From assembly GCF_963676685.1 (NCBI RefSeq), contig NC_092346.1, forward strand, positions 44,637,289-44,701,288: a DNA stretch of 64,000 nucleotides, written 5' to 3'. Position numbers and translations under genes: made by a program. Of this stretch, positions 25,301 through 37,419 are shown piece after piece. Under the pieces are notes generated by a model, which worked only from the letters and a program-made list of their open reading frames with translations, made no database searches and was not told where the DNA came from. The DNA is from Mytilus edulis. Its lineage: Eukaryota; Mollusca; Bivalvia; Mytilida; Mytilidae. Position 1 is the stretch's first letter. Each line of letters opens with the position of its first letter.

Positions 25301-28300
25301 TATCTTTTGTGCAACTGTCATACAAGTAAAAGGTTGACATAGCTATAAAATCAGGTTTAATAAAAAAAAATCCACATTATCAAATGCCTGTTTCAAGTCA
25401 GGAATATGATAATGAGAGTTTTTATTCATTTAAGCTGTTGGTTTTGCATTTTGATTAGGAACTTTCCTTGAAGTTCAGTATATTTGTTATTTTAATTTTA
25501 ACACATTTAAATTTATCTATATTTAACATAGCATATATAATGATTATTAAATCCTACAAAAACAATTTAAAATATAGACTAGACTGTTGGTTTTCCTGTT
25601 TGAATGGTTTTACACTAGTAATTTTGGGGCCCTTTAAAGGTTGTTGTTCAGTGTTCCATGTTGAAGGATGTACATTGACCTATAATGGTTTACTTTTATA
25701 AAAATTGTTATTTGGATGGAGAGTTGTCTCATTGGCACTCGCACCACATCTTCCCTATATCTATATGTAAGAAATTATGAATACTTACTTTGAACAAGTA
25801 ATGGAAAATAGATTCCTCAGCACCATATGTCAAAGCAGATGCCACTACATATGTCACCAACTTAGCTTTGTTCTAGAAAAATAAAACAATTTTTCAAAAA
25901 TGTATTACTCATGTTTTTTTGTGTATGCATACATGTAACACATTTCTATCTTCTAAATGTACAGTAAAGTTTGAAATTTAATTTGTTTACAGAGAATATG
26001 TCTCATTGGGTAATTGCACATTTGAAAAAGAATACTTTTGAATCATCTTTAAAAATAACCAAAACACTGGCAATAAAGCTTTAGGGTTTTAGTACATAAA
26101 TAATTGAACATTTTCATTTATTTGATTTGAACAAAAATTTTCCGGGAAAAGGGAAAATATAAATATTTGCGCTAGACAAATTTTGTTTTTAAAAGTTCCA
26201 AGATGTTTACAGAGAATATGTTTCATTGGGTAATTGCAAATTTGAAAAAGAATACTTTTGAATCATCTTTAAAAATAACCAAAACACTGGCAATAAAGCT
26301 TTAGGGTTCTAGTACATAAATAATTGAACATTTTCATTTATTTGATTTGAACACAAATTTTGCGGGAAAAGGGAAAATATAAATATTTGAGCTAGACAAA
26401 TTTTGGTTTTAATAGTTCCAAGTTGAAAACTTACAGTTTTTCCCATTTTGATAACAGTTTTCTCAGCACTGATATGTTCTTTGAAGTTAGGGTGTGGTTT
26501 CCTCCTCCTGTAGTCATCTTCTGTGAAAGGGATCTCTGGATCATCCTATAAACAACACCATATATTTTGTATTTAAAAAAAAATCATTTGAATCTTTGTT
26601 GATATTTTTTTTTACATATGGTGATATACATGTATATGTACATGTAACTTCACAATAACAAAATTATTACTAAGTTAAGTATATTTTTTGTGAGTTGCTG
26701 GTTTTCCCTAAAGAATTTTCTATTTAAGGAGTCCATATACAATCTATTCAGACTATTCCAGTTGTCTATATTTTTTCCCTAGCTTTAACACCATATTTAC
26801 TACTTTACCAAATTTCAAAATGGTCATAAAAATTATAGTGATCAATAGATATTTGAATAGGTATTTACAAAATGATCTGGATTTTTTTTTTGGTAGAACA
26901 ACATACATTTGTAGCAACCAAAATATACTTACGGGATCTAAAGATTTACTTTTAGCCCAGGTCATCACAGAAGATATTAATATAAACATCTTTGGTTTCT
27001 CTATTTTATCCAGGTCTGAATGGATCTCTGAAAAATATAAAATAAATTGATAAATCATTTTTTGAACAAAATGTAGAGCAAGTGTACATTCCAATTTTCT
27101 AACATTAAAACCAAAAACTTCTGAAAATTATTAAAATCACAAGATGGTATTTATGACATTGAATTTATAATCTGAAACAGTGTCTGTGTCAGAGAATTCA
27201 TAGCAGCTTTGAAACCATCTCTATGTTCATATTCATTTTTCTCTGTGACTTGACTATGTGTATGGTTTATGATATCGGATATGTTCCTTACATTGTAACT
27301 ATAATCCCCTTCCCTTTCATGAATATGACCTACTGATTTAGACTAATTAACAGATTTGTTATAACATGAGCAACATGACGGGTGCCACATGTGGAGCAGG
27401 ATCTGCTTACCCTTCCAGGGCACCTGAGATTACTCCCAGTTTTTGGTGGGGTTCGTGTCGCCTATTCTTTAGTTTTATATGTTGTATCATGTGTACCATT
27501 GTTTGTCTGTTTGTCTTTTTTCATTTTTAGCCATGGCCTTGTCAGTTTATTTTTGATTTATGAGTTTGACTGTCCCTCTGGTACATTGCATCTTTTGTCC
27601 CTCTTTTATGAGAAAAAAGATCATTCATACCTGATACTGCCCAGACTGCCTCATCTATCTGATCAGGGTCCTGTGTAATGTCATACACTATCACATCACA
27701 CTCTACTAGCTGTTCATATAACTGGTCCTTATTCTCAAACTGAAATTAAAAAAACATTGAAATATATTATCACATACATTAAAATTCTATGCAAAATATT
27801 GTTTTACAAAGGACATTTTTTATCTTTTTTAAGTAACAAAGATATTGAGTCAATGAATATCTAATTCGAACTTCTCTAATATATATAACTTCAAACTTAA
27901 TGATTTATTGCATAAAATAATCATTTGAACAAACCCTGGTTACCCTCCGTAAGATCTAAATGTCTTAATTTGTAAACATCATTGTGTAACAGTGCACAGA
28001 GACAATATGATTTTCTGTTAAGGAAAAGAATATTTGCATTTTTTAAGAAATTAGAATCATAACATAATGATAAATTGTTTGCATTACATATTCCATTATT
28101 TTGTATATTACTAACATTGATGACTTCCTTGACAAAATCTGGTTTTGTTGTCTCTGCATCTTTGACGGTACCAACAATTTCATAGCATCCTTCTTTTGGT
28201 AGTGCAATAATAGAACTGCTAGTTGATCTGGCATCATCTTCTTCTTCTGGCTCTTCTAAAGATGCACCAACCACGCACCTAGATAAAAACTGCAATGAAA

Positions 28301-28850
28301 ATTAGAATATTAATTAGCATCAGAATACAAGAAAATGGTGGTGAACAAATGCATCAATTCAATTATAGGTAAGCTTTACATTTTTGGAAAGAGGAATATT
28401 TGAGGGAGTTGGCACAAGAGTAAAATATCTTAAATAAACTAACCCTAATAGCTATTCATTGACAATACTCAGTGATCATCGAATGATTTGAATTTTGAAA
28501 TTCTAGAACAACTGGGGACCTTTAACACCGAAACCAAATAAATATTGACACTCTTTAATTACTTAAGTAAAAGAAAATGACGTTTACACAACGATCATGA
28601 TTTATCAGTAAGCAATATGCAAGTGCCAAGTAAATTATTTTATTTTATAAAGGGTTGCACAGTTTCAACATTGACAACAATAATCTTAAGTTAATAGACG
28701 ATAATGACAATTACTGAATTACAAATAATTAGTTAATAAATTTACACAATCTGCATTTACCTTTGCTAAATTCTTTCCGTGGTAAGCATCCACCTGGTTA
28801 ATAAACATGCGTTTACTTTTAGGTTTTTCTGCATCATCTTGAAAAGCCAT
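19301..28850 (-). CDS. AK7: Adenylate kinase 7 (AK7), complete, 16 coding exons
   Basis: Known role: AK7 interconverts adenine nucleotides (ATP + AMP to 2 ADP) in motile cilia and flagella. Exons on the minus strand: 28850-28761, 28289-28116, 27739-27631, 27027-26933, 26545-26435, 25872-25789, 24889-24804, 24430-24340, 23814-23737, 23190-23041, 22754-22626, 22037-21779, 21350-21006, 20718-20579, 20052-19894, 19339-19301. They give 712 aa plus TGA (human 723), with every phase consistent. Domains: Rossmann-like N-terminal domain about residues 14-350 ([27 protein letters not shown]); kinase domain with P-loop GPPASGKT at 364-371, an acidic insert about 408-418 and GFVLDGFPK at 463-471; a Glu/Arg-rich coiled coil about 600-650; a C-terminal Dpy-30 motif about 667-709 ([16 protein letters not shown]). 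The donor of exon 2 is GTTAGT. Introns hold several repeats listed separately. Confidence 0.95.
21493..21602 (+). repeat. Dispersed mussel repeat A fragment in an AK7 intron
   Basis: Contains 'ggttgccaatgagacaactc', 'caaatgacacagaaattaag' and 'aactataggtcaccatatgg'. The ORF here is only a by-product of the repeat. Confidence 0.75.
22480..22540 (+). repeat. 3' end fragment of dispersed repeat E
   Basis: The string 'gcgcacatcatgcgcttaag' with 'gcacagctctta' resembles the tail of the copy ending near 30105 ('gcgtatcatgcgctcatggt'). It lies in the intron between AK7 exons 22037-21779 and 22754-22626. Confidence 0.5.
23485..23662 (+). repeat. Dispersed repeat F with long G tract
   Basis: Contains 'cagatccagaacttttccta', a run of about 25 G (23516-23540), 'tcatgcttcaatgattccct' and 'ggatccgcctatgcat'. 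The same family occurs inside both copies of the 2.9-kb element, at 40918-41057 and 45184-45322. It lies in the AK7 intron between exons 23190-23041 and 23814-23737. The G-run length is unlikely to be exact. Confidence 0.75.
24089..24318. mobile_element. MITE with TTA target duplication in an AK7 intron
   Basis: The 224-bp core runs from 24092 (gggacgacatcaaaag) to 24315, its inverted counterpart. Inverted ends are similar over about 40 bp, including the shared 'tgtaggataaaaaactta'. TTA lies on both sides (24089-24091 and 24316-24318). The 3-bp TWA-type duplication suggests a PIF/Harbinger-like MITE (inference). No ORF. Confidence 0.7.
25610..25765 (-). repeat. Dispersed mussel repeat A fragment (reverse)
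   Basis: Contains 'gttgaaggatgtacattgac', 'ctataatggtttacttttat' and 'gagttgtctcattggcactc', ending 'caccacatcttccctatatc'. It is adjacent to AK7 exon 25872-25789, in its downstream intron. Confidence 0.65.
25986..26425. repeat. Tandem duplication of a 220-bp segment in an AK7 intron
   Basis: Copy 1 (25986-26205) and copy 2 (26206-26425) both begin tttacagagaatatgt and end 'gttccaag(a/t)tg', differing at only about ten positions. The second copy stops 10 bp before the donor end of the exon at 26435-26545, so only intronic DNA is duplicated. Confidence 0.9.
27372..27615 (+). repeat. Dispersed mussel repeat B in an AK7 intron
   Basis: Carries 'gacgggtgccacatgtggag', 'ccagggcacctgagattact', 'ttggtggggttcgtgtcgcc' and 'tatgagtttgactgtccctc'. 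A sister copy is nested in repeat A at 53876-54075. It ends just before AK7 exon 27739-27631. Confidence 0.8.
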
Positions 28851-28865
28851 TTTTCGTGCTTTGTT

Positions 28866-28879
28866 GTTGCTAAGGAAAT
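28866..28879. promoter_or_regulatory. Candidate RFX-type X-box upstream of AK7 ATG
   Basis: GTTGCTAAGGAAAT lies 15 bp upstream of the AK7 start codon. It fits the X-box pattern GTYNCC-2nt-RGNAAC with one mismatch in each half-site. RFX factors drive ciliary genes through this element in animals, and AK7 is a ciliary gene, so the match is plausible but not proven. Confidence 0.45.
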
Positions 28880-29186
28880 GAACGGGAGACAACTCAAATT
28901 TGTTATTTATGTTAAGTTCGATAACTCTTTAGTGACAAAAAAAAATCAAAGCTCTAAAGTACAGTTAGTACAAAGTCATTTCCTGTTTATCTTCTCTTCA
29001 TTTATTTAATCAATATAGATATATTGTATATAAATATACGAAAATATATTTTTTTTAAAACGAAAATCAAACAATAATCATCTTTGCTCATTTCTCACCT
29101 TTTTCATGACATTTTCACTCAAGTTTTAATGCTAACCATATCGGTTATCAGTTTCTACACTGAGACACCAAGCGAATTTGGGTTTT

Positions 29187-30115
29187 TATGCCCCACCTAC
29201 GATAGTAGAGGGGCATTATGTTTTCTGGTCTGTGCGTCCGTTCGTTCGTCCATCCGTCCGTCCGTCCGTCCGTCCGTCCGTCCGTCTGTCTGTCTGTCTG
29301 TCTGTCCGGCGTAAACATGTCGCACCGTAACTTGAGAACGACTTATCCAAATTTCATGAAACTTAATATAGTTGTTTCTAATTATGGTCAAATGATCTGT
29401 ATACTTTTTGGTTAAAATAAAATTAAAACTTTTTGAGTTACGGCACTTTGTAACTAAAACAGGGCCGGGGTGTTTTTTCACATGTCGCACTGTATCTAAA
29501 AAACGATTTTTGATTATTGCTTAAAACTTTACACACTTCTTAGTTATATTAATCTTAAGATCTGTATACTTTTTGGTGATGATTCAAAATTTCATTTTTG
29601 AGTTATTGAGTATTTTGTAAAAAAAGGGGGAGGTTTTTTTTGCTACATGTCGCGTCGTATCTCAAAAATGACTTATGGTTATTGCTTTAAACTTTACACA
29701 CGTCTTTGGTATATCAATCGCAAGATCTGTATACTTTTTGGTGGTGATTCAAAATTTAATTTTTGAACTATTAAGTATTTTGTAAAAAAGGGGGAGGGTT
29801 TTTTTTACATGTCGTGCCATATATATCTCAAAAACAATTTATGATTATTGCTTTAAACTTTGCACACTTCTTTGTTATATTAATCTAAAGATCAGTATAC
29901 TTTTTAGTTTTGATTCAAAATTTTATTTTAGTGAAATTTAGTTTTTTGTAAAAAGAAAAAAAGAAAAAAGAGGGGGGTTTCACATGTCCCGCCGTATTTC
30001 AAAAACAATATATGTTTATTACTTAAAACTTTCTCAGAAACTATTTATGATTGTTGCATTAAACTTCCACACCAGACGTCGGGCGTATCATGCGCTCATG
30101 GTGCAGCTGTTTATT
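29187..30115 (+). repeat. Dispersed mussel repeat E, long copy with internal tandem units
   Basis: Starts 'tatgccccacctacgatagt' and 'aggggcattatgttttctgg', followed by a (tccg/tctg)n microsatellite at 29232-29310. Then come four diverged units of about 150 bp, each holding 'acatgtcgc', 'ttattgctttaaactttaca' and 'atctgtatactttttggt'. It ends 'tatcatgcgctcatggtgca' near 30105. It has no real ORF and lies just upstream of AK7. Confidence 0.85.
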
Positions 30116-31384
30116 AATTAATGTTAAACTCAGTAAAAGTGACACTCTCTAGAGTGTTACTACATATATCTGACAAAACATATTTTATTGTCTTTTGAAA
30201 TTGAAATTTCTTCATAGTTAAAGATATAAAAGGGGCAAATAGAGGAAAGTGTTTAAGATGTGACGAATTTATTGGAAAAGCCAGGTGTGATTATTACGAC
30301 TGCATTGCTTCTAAGCAAGAACGTGATAATGAGCGGAACCTCAATTTTTTTTTATATACTAATGTACCAGAAGATAAAATATATAAATATATCTATAGGT
30401 CTGTTTTTTGTTAATTAATATATGACAAGGTATATATTTTTGACCAAAAAAAAAATATGAACAGGGTGGGGTACTTGATGTCTCAGCTGCTCACCCCTAC
30501 CCAAAAAAGTTTGAAGTGCCCCCCCCCCCCCCCCCCCCCCAGTCAGATACACCTACTCGGCGGTGTGCCATGAAGGTGAATTGATACGTAAATCAAAACA
30601 AAAAAGAAATAATGGTTTTTTTGGGGATATTAGTAAATATACTACATACCATATTATTTTGGATCACGTTTATAAAGACAGAAGATCACTGTAAACCTTT
30701 AAATTTTAAAGAGGGAAAACATGAAATTCTTTTCAATCTTAAAAATTGTGCATTTAATCCCATGTATTTCTGATATTGAAAATAAAACCAAGTTTTGTTT
30801 TCCTTTGGCCTTTTGCTTAACGCAAATATATTCAGGTAAAGTCGACAAATTGTATTGTCTATTAATAAAACCTTGCTTAACGCAAAGTGTACCAGGAAGA
30901 TATTCAAACCAGGTGCATGAATCGAACTACTGGTTGTTCTATAAATAATATATTGCTTAACACAAAAGATCAATACAGTATTACAACACCTTTTAATAAA
31001 ACAGGTTATAAATTGACTGGAGCTGAAGGATTTCCTATTTCTGGATAAGTAACAGTCTGAACCAATATAGGTAAGAGATTTTTTTTTATTGATGACTATT
31101 TTACAACCGTCCTAGCATTATAATTAAACAATTCCTGTCAAAAATTGGCCATTGCAAAAACAAATCAAATGCTTTTAGCATGTTTAGAAGGATGGTTTGA
31201 TAGGATGTAATACTGTTGCTGTTGATGTATGTCATCTTTAAAACAATATTACCTCTTTGGTATAGTATTTCAACAGGTATTAAAAATATAAAGATCTAAC
31301 AGGCCTTTTGATTTTGTAGAAAGGGGCCTTCCAGAGTTTTAAAAATTAAAGTTAAAACTCTTGTTTAAATTATTGTTCCATTTT
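30116..31384. other. Intergenic DNA, no gene seen
   Basis: AT-rich, with a run of about 22 C at 30520-30541. Three copies of a 'ttgcttaacgcaa'-like palindromic string lie near 30813, 30870 and 30953. No supported coding sequence. Confidence 0.5.
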
Positions 31385-32895
31385 AAGCTCACCTGGCCAT
31401 AGGGTCAAGTGAGCTTTTCTCATCACTTATTGATGCATCTGTCGTTGTCTTCCCGCGTTAACTTTTATAAAAATCTTCTCCTCTGAAACTATTGGGCATA
31501 ATTTTACCAAACTTGGCCACAATCATCATTGGGGTATCTAGTTTAAAAAATGTGGCCGATGACCCGGCCAATCAACTAAGATGACCGCCATGTCTAAAAA
31601 TATAACATAGTTGTTACATGTAGATTTTGGCTTATATCTCTGAAACCAAAGCATTTACAGCCAATCTGACATGGTGTAAATTTGTTAATTTTAAGTAAAG
31701 ATCTATACCTGCCCGGAAAATTTCAGACAAATTGAACAACCCGTTGTTGGATTGCTACCCATGAATTGGTAATTTTAAGAACATTTTGCTATTTTTGGTT
31801 ATTTTGAATATTATTATAGATAGAGATAACTGTAAACTGCAATAATGTTCAGCAAATTAAACACAAAAAAGTCAAGAAGTTATTGTCCTTTATAGTAAAT
31901 TTTTATCATTTTTTTGTAAATTTTTGTAATCTTACAAAAAATCTTCTCCTCGACTTCATTTCATGGATCAGTGAATAAGGTAGGCTTAGGTGGTCAAGTC
32001 CATATATCTTGGATACTATAAGCAATAGGTCTACTTTATTCGGTGTATGGAACGACTGTAAGGTGAACATGTCCAACTGGCAGGTGTCACATGACCTGAC
32101 CTCATTTTCATGGTTCAGTGGTTATAATAGTGAACTATATTTGGTGCATGGAAATATTCTATGATCTATATGTCATACATGCAGGTTTTATTTGACCTTG
32201 ACCACATTTTCACGGTTCATTGCTCAGTGTTACGTTTTTGTGTTTTGATCTGTTTTTCTTATACTGTATGCAATAGGTCTACTATATTTGGTGTATAGAA
32301 TGATTGTGAGGTGTGCATGTCTAGCTGGCAGGAATCATCTGACCTTAATCTCATTTTCATAGTTTAGTGGTCAAATTTAATTTTTTAGTTTTGGTCTTTT
32401 TTTCTAATACTATATGCAACAGGTCAACTATATTTGGTGTATGGAAATATTTTATGATTAATATGTCAGTCGTAAAGGTTTTATTTGACCTTGAACTCAT
32501 TTTCACGGTTCATTGCTCAGTGTTAAGTTTTTGTGTTTTGGTCTGTTTTTCTTAACCTATAAGCAATGGGTCAACTATATTTGTTGTATGGAAGAATTGT
32601 TAGCTGTACATGTCTGCCTGACATGATTCATCTGACCTTGACCTCATTTTCATGGCCCATTGGTCAGTATTTAGTTTTCTTCTATTAATGTTTAGTTTAT
32701 TTAACAGTTGTAATAAAGCTTTATATTTAGGACTACCAACATAATATCAAGGATAAGCAAAGAAGGCGAGATATTTCAGCATGTGCACTCTTGTCTGAAT
32801 CTAAAGCAAAAGTTTAATGGTTACATTACTTCGTGCATCAATTGTAAATAAAAACATCAAGTGAGCGACACAGGCTCCTTGGAGCATCTAGTTTT
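31385..32895 (+). repeat. Dispersed bivalve repeat C (gctcacctggccatagggtc type), about 1.5 kb
   Basis: Begins 'aagctcacctggccataggg' and ends 'aagtgagcgacacaggctcc' then 'ttggagcatctagtt'. The interior has at least three diverged units with 'gtctactatatttggtgtat' and 'ctcattttcatggttcagtg', giving a periodic structure. A second copy begins at the right edge of the window. No intact ORF. Confidence 0.85.
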
Positions 32896-33185
32896 ACATG
32901 CATATTTCTGAACCATACTGAATAAAGATAGCTTTGGCCAGCAGAGAAATAATTCAACATTTCAATAAATATTAATTTCAAAATCAACTAAACTTCTGTG
33001 AAATTCAAATTACTGTGATAATAGTTAATATAATAAAATATGAAAGGGTTGAACTAGTTTTGTGTTTAAAAAGTTGCACATTTTTTAAATTCTGTATGAC
33101 CTCCGAAGCACAACATTTTTATGTTTATTGTTACTTTAAATTATCAATTTATGATGCCCTTTTTACTTTTTTAAGCATTGAATAG

Positions 33186-33300
33186 AAAGTAAAATTGAGA
33201 ATGGAAATGATGAATGTGCCCAAGAGACTACAACACGACCAAAGCGCAGACAACAACCACAGGCCATCAATAGGTCTTTCACACAGCGAGAGTGTGTATA
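33186..33300 (+). repeat. Dispersed mussel repeat D fragment
   Basis: Contains 'aaaattgagaatggaaatga', 'gtgcccaagagactacaaca' and 'accacaggccatcaataggt', matching the family at 54505-54720. Confidence 0.65.
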
Positions 33301-33669
33301 TGTGAGGTAAATTTTAGATATCTTTCAGTATTAACAAGTGTGGACACAGATGAGTGTGGATAGTATGTTTGGATGTTTGACAGTGTCTTATGACAAAAAA
33401 GGGAGTTCTATGTTTTCCTATATGGTGTTATTAACTGTGTTGCACGATGACAACCAACCTGAGCATTAGGAGTATTGTTTATTTAATATTTAGTTTTTAT
33501 GTCCAAGACGGGCATGAAAGAGACAGTAATTACATTAGTTACCAAATGATTATGATAGAATATGTTCCACATCTTTGATTTTGGATACATTTTGTAGATA
33601 GGAGAGCAACACATTATAGGTTCATTTTTTTCAAAATGGGAGATGATATATAGATTTGATAACATGATA

Positions 33670-33930
33670 TAAGAAGCCTGTAATTCAATGGTTGTCGTTT
33701 GTTTGTGTGTTACATATTCACTTTTCGTTTATTTTTTGTACATAAATAAGGCCGTTAGTTTTCTCGTTAGAATTGTTTTACATTGTCATTTTAGGTCCTT
33801 TTATAGCTGATAATGGGGTATTGGCTTTGCTCATTATTGATGACCATATGGTGACCTGTAGTTGTTAATTTCTGTGTCATTTTTGTCTCTTGTGGAGAAT
33901 TGTCTCATTGGCAATCATACCACATCTTTT
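33670..33930 (-). repeat. Dispersed mussel repeat A, reverse copy
   Basis: Reverse complement of the family: 'ttcaatggttgtcgtttgtt', 'ataaggccgttagttttctc', 'gacctgtagttgttaatttc' and 'ctcattggcaatcataccac'. Confidence 0.8.
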
Positions 33931-35779
33931 TTATATGTATTTGCTTACTATTTATATGGTTCTATTTATATCATTTTGTGGTCAATCATCAGTATCATTA
34001 GTAAATTTTTTTGTTAAAATGTTCCTCAGATTAGAATGCATTTATTGGTTTTTAGTAATGACAATGCCTGACATGATGCTTGGGGCTAGATGATCTAGGA
34101 AGTAAACCTTTGTGCTGATTTTTATCAATTCTTTGATAATATCTCCTCCAAATCCGGTCGAAGCAAAGAAATTTTTTGACCAATATGACAATGATTTCAC
34201 CAAAAGAACCTTTGTGAGCATGCTTCAAAGACTCATAACTGCTCCAAAAGTAATCTGATAGAATTTCAAGCATGTCGAGTGGATATTATCAACAGCTACT
34301 TAATTAGTCTTAATATATCTAAATATCTACAAAGTAATTATAGTATTCTCTTTTCATTTTTTTTTGTTATATGGATACAAATATATAAGTGATACATGTA
34401 CCAATACAGTATTTGTTGTAGTATGAAAGTGCTGTAATAAACATTTACTGTAACAATGTTAATTCACACAAATTAAGAAATAAACAAATGAATGAAAAAT
34501 GTTGAACATGTACAATGAAATATAGTTTTGGAAATCGATTAGGCCAGATAGGCCTTATAAAAAAAATTTAAACATTAAATTGAAGGGCCATTTACACTCA
34601 GGACCGAGTCATCAGTAGGCAATACGTGTATTAAAAGCATCATATTGCTAGTAGCGGGAGTAGCATTGTCGGGTAAATTTGGTCTTTTTTTAAATTTGGT
34701 TAATGGATATACATTTGTATAATGTTTGGTTCAAGTCGAAATAGAATGCTTTTATCTCCCTATTACTTACATTGAACATAGAGATGATACTTCTTTGACA
34801 AATCCTTGTACATGCGAGTTGTCTGTCAAATCTTTATTTCACAAAGAATGAATTGCATAACAAAGAACTGAGCTGAAAGCAAAGTACTTTAATAATACAC
34901 TTAGACAAAGAGCTAAATCCAGTGATATACTTTGTACTAAAGGTCCTTCATGAACATCCATCGACCAAAACCATATCTCAATAACAAGCCATACTACATG
35001 GTTGGATAAGAAGTCCTGAAAAAGACATGATTTTTTTTCTCTCGTATTTTAAGTATATATGCACAGGTTAAAACTTTCTTGTGGTATAATCATTCAGTAT
35101 CTAGCAACTATCAATTTGCTTCATGCACAAATTGATATAGGATGAGTGCCCCTCTGTTGGAAATGAGGACACACCTCCACCTAATTTTAGTCAACTGATA
35201 AACAAACATTCAAAACTATAAAATGTTATCCAAGACTAGTCAGTGTCTATTTACCATTGCCACTGAATCAGTGATATATGTACACATAATTTTATACATG
35301 TAAGACTAAAATTTGAAAGTACATATATAAGACTAAAACTGACGTTCAGTCTTTACTGAAAACTTTATTCCCCAAGTCATTTTCAAATCTGACTTAATGA
35401 TAAAATAAGATTCCATATCTACATGTACAACCAATGAAAATCAAATACTAATAGACTAGCATTGAAATCCCAGTTTTCTAAAATGTTAGCTTAAGGTGGA
35501 ACCTAAAACTGAAAATATTTCAAATGCATGTACATGTAATAATATAAATTCTCCAAAATTCACTATATTTTATTTTTTTTGTCTTCTGTTCGAGGCCGTA
35601 TATTGACCTCTAGATGTCTTTCAATTAGGTCGAACCCGGAACAGTCTAATAAAGTTTAGTTTTTTTTTAACTCTTTAGACCTTAATGACGTAGACCAATT
35701 TAAAAAAAATAAATGTCAAGATTCTAAATACACGGTTAGATTCAGCATTTCAAGGAATTCCAATAATTCAATTTTTGAT
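33931..35779. other. Intergenic DNA, no gene seen
   Basis: AT-rich sequence with only short ORFs lacking splice or family support. A pair of small overlapping ORFs near 33890-34273 has no recognisable product. Confidence 0.5.
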
Positions 35780-36300
35780 GAAATCAAACAAAGTTTCATT
35801 TTGAACCCTTATGGCCTCTATTTCCTAAACTGTTGGGACCAAAACTCCCAAAATCAATCCCAACCTTACTTTTGAGGTTATTAACCTTGTGTTTAATTGT
35901 CATTGATTTCTATTCACTTATAGTAAAGTTATTGTGCGAAAACCATGACAAATGCTTATTTGGGCCCTATTAGTTTTAGGGCCCTTTATTCCTTAGTTGT
36001 TCGGACCAAAACTCCAAAAATCAACCCAACCTTCCTATTGTGTTCATTAACCTTGTGTTAAAATTTCATTGATTTCTATTCACTTATGCTTAATTGTGCG
36101 TTAAACCAAGAAAAATGCCTATTCTGGCCCGTAATTCCTAAACTATTGGGACCCAGTCCCCAAAATCAATCCCAACATTCCTTTAGTGGTATTGAACCTT
36201 CTGTTTTAAATTTATAAAAATCCATTCACTAAAACTAAAGTTATTGTCTGGAATCTAAATGTGTCTTCGGACGAAGAGACGACGACAACATCATACCATT
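35780..36300 (-). repeat. Dispersed repeat, opposite orientation to the copy in the last GMF intron
   Basis: Three diverged units contain 'ctgttgggaccaaaactccc', 'aatcaatcccaacctt' and 'ttgatttctattcactta', the reverse complement of units at 13860-14330. Confidence 0.75.
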
Positions 36301-36642
36301 ATACGATGCAATTTTTTTTTGCTGTGGTAAAAAAATTGTCACTTGATCAACAAAAACACCTTACATTTTGTGTATGTCCAATGCATTATTGGAACTGATT
36401 TAAGCAAATGACCCTTAGATTCAAGTCACCTAATATATCTTACTATTGTCGGCTGACCAGATAATCTGTCCCACTTAAACTATTGATGTCATACAACAAT
36501 CCCGTTTCTATTGTGGCATCAGTTATTTTGTATTGTGAAGTCAAAATTTTACAGGAACCTGGGTGATGTCGGTCAGGTCCGTTCGCGCCCAATACACTTT
36601 CGCATCCTACAGGTTCGCACCTCGATGGACGTCAAGTTGGTT

Positions 36643-37165
36643 ACTTATTCCCTATTCCCTATTCGTTACTTATTCCCTATTCCCTATTCGTTACCTATTC
36701 GTTACTTATTCCCTATTCCCTATTCGTTACTTATTCCCTATTCCCTATTCGTTACTTATTCCCTATTCCCTATTCGTTACCTATTCATTACTTATTCCCT
36801 ATTCCCTATTCGTTACCTATTCGTTACTTATTCCTTATTTCCTATTCGTTACCTTTTCGTTACTTATTCCTTATTCTATATTCGTTACCTATTCGTTACT
36901 TATTCCTTATTCCCTATTCGTTACTTATTTCTTATTCGTTTCCTATTCGTTACTTAATCCTTATTCGTTACCTATTCGTTACTTATTTCTTATTCCCTAT
37001 TCATTACCTATTCATTACTTATTCCTTATTCGTTACCTATTCGTTACTTATTCCTTATTCCCTATTCGTTACTTATTCCTTATTCGTTACCTATTTGTTA
37101 CTTATTCCTTATAACTGTTCGTTACCTATTCGTTACTTATTACTTATTCCTTATTTGTTACTTAT
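36643..37165 (+). repeat. Left outer minisatellite (ttacttattccctattcg type)
   Basis: Short interlocking units TTACTTATTCC, CTATTCC and CTATTCGTTAC repeat for over 500 bp. All three forward frames are open over parts of it because the unit lacks stop codons, which makes false ORFs of 148-183 codons. Confidence 0.9.
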
Positions 37166-37417
37166 TCGATTTTTAATATCCTTCCCCCTTTTTAATTGTT
37201 TATATTCTTATCTCTGGTTATAGTTCTAAATTTGTTGAGGTAAAATGACCTTTTTATGACCTATTTATATGTGTTTGTGCTCAACCGATCCTGTTGCTTT
37301 ATGTTCGATACTTATTTGATTTTTATACGTTCTACCTTTTAAATGTTTTATATTCGTATGTTTGAAGATCTGGTTCTTGGTTCGAAGAGATGAAATCACC
37401 TTTGAGCGCTTGTATCA
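37166..37417 (+). repeat. Spacer of the left arm, mirrored at 50726-50962
   Basis: Contains 'ggttatagttctaaatttgt', 'gtgctcaaccgatcctgttg' and 'tttttatacgttctaccttt'. The exact complements occur in the same order in the right arm, with some changes. Confidence 0.8.
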
Positions 37418-37419
37418 AA

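Noticed and set aside
28111-28117. Alternative AK7 exon 2 donor TTA|GTAATA
   Set aside because: It would put the next exon in a phase giving an immediate stop. The donor GTTAGT, three bases earlier, keeps phase and the expected residue spacing.
28043-28237. 64-codon minus ORF overlapping AK7 exon 2
   Set aside because: It is a different frame from the AK7 reading, which gives the expected protein sequence and splice phases.
29084-29490. ORFs rich in Ser/Val/Pro/Arg or Thr/Asp/Gly
   Set aside because: They are translations of the (tccg/tctg)n microsatellite in repeat E.
36511-37114. Forward ORFs of 148 and 183 codons
   Set aside because: They are open frames through the minisatellite built on ttacttattccctattcg. 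The repeat unit lacks stops in all three frames, and the peptides are simple repeats (SLFVTY, IPYSL).
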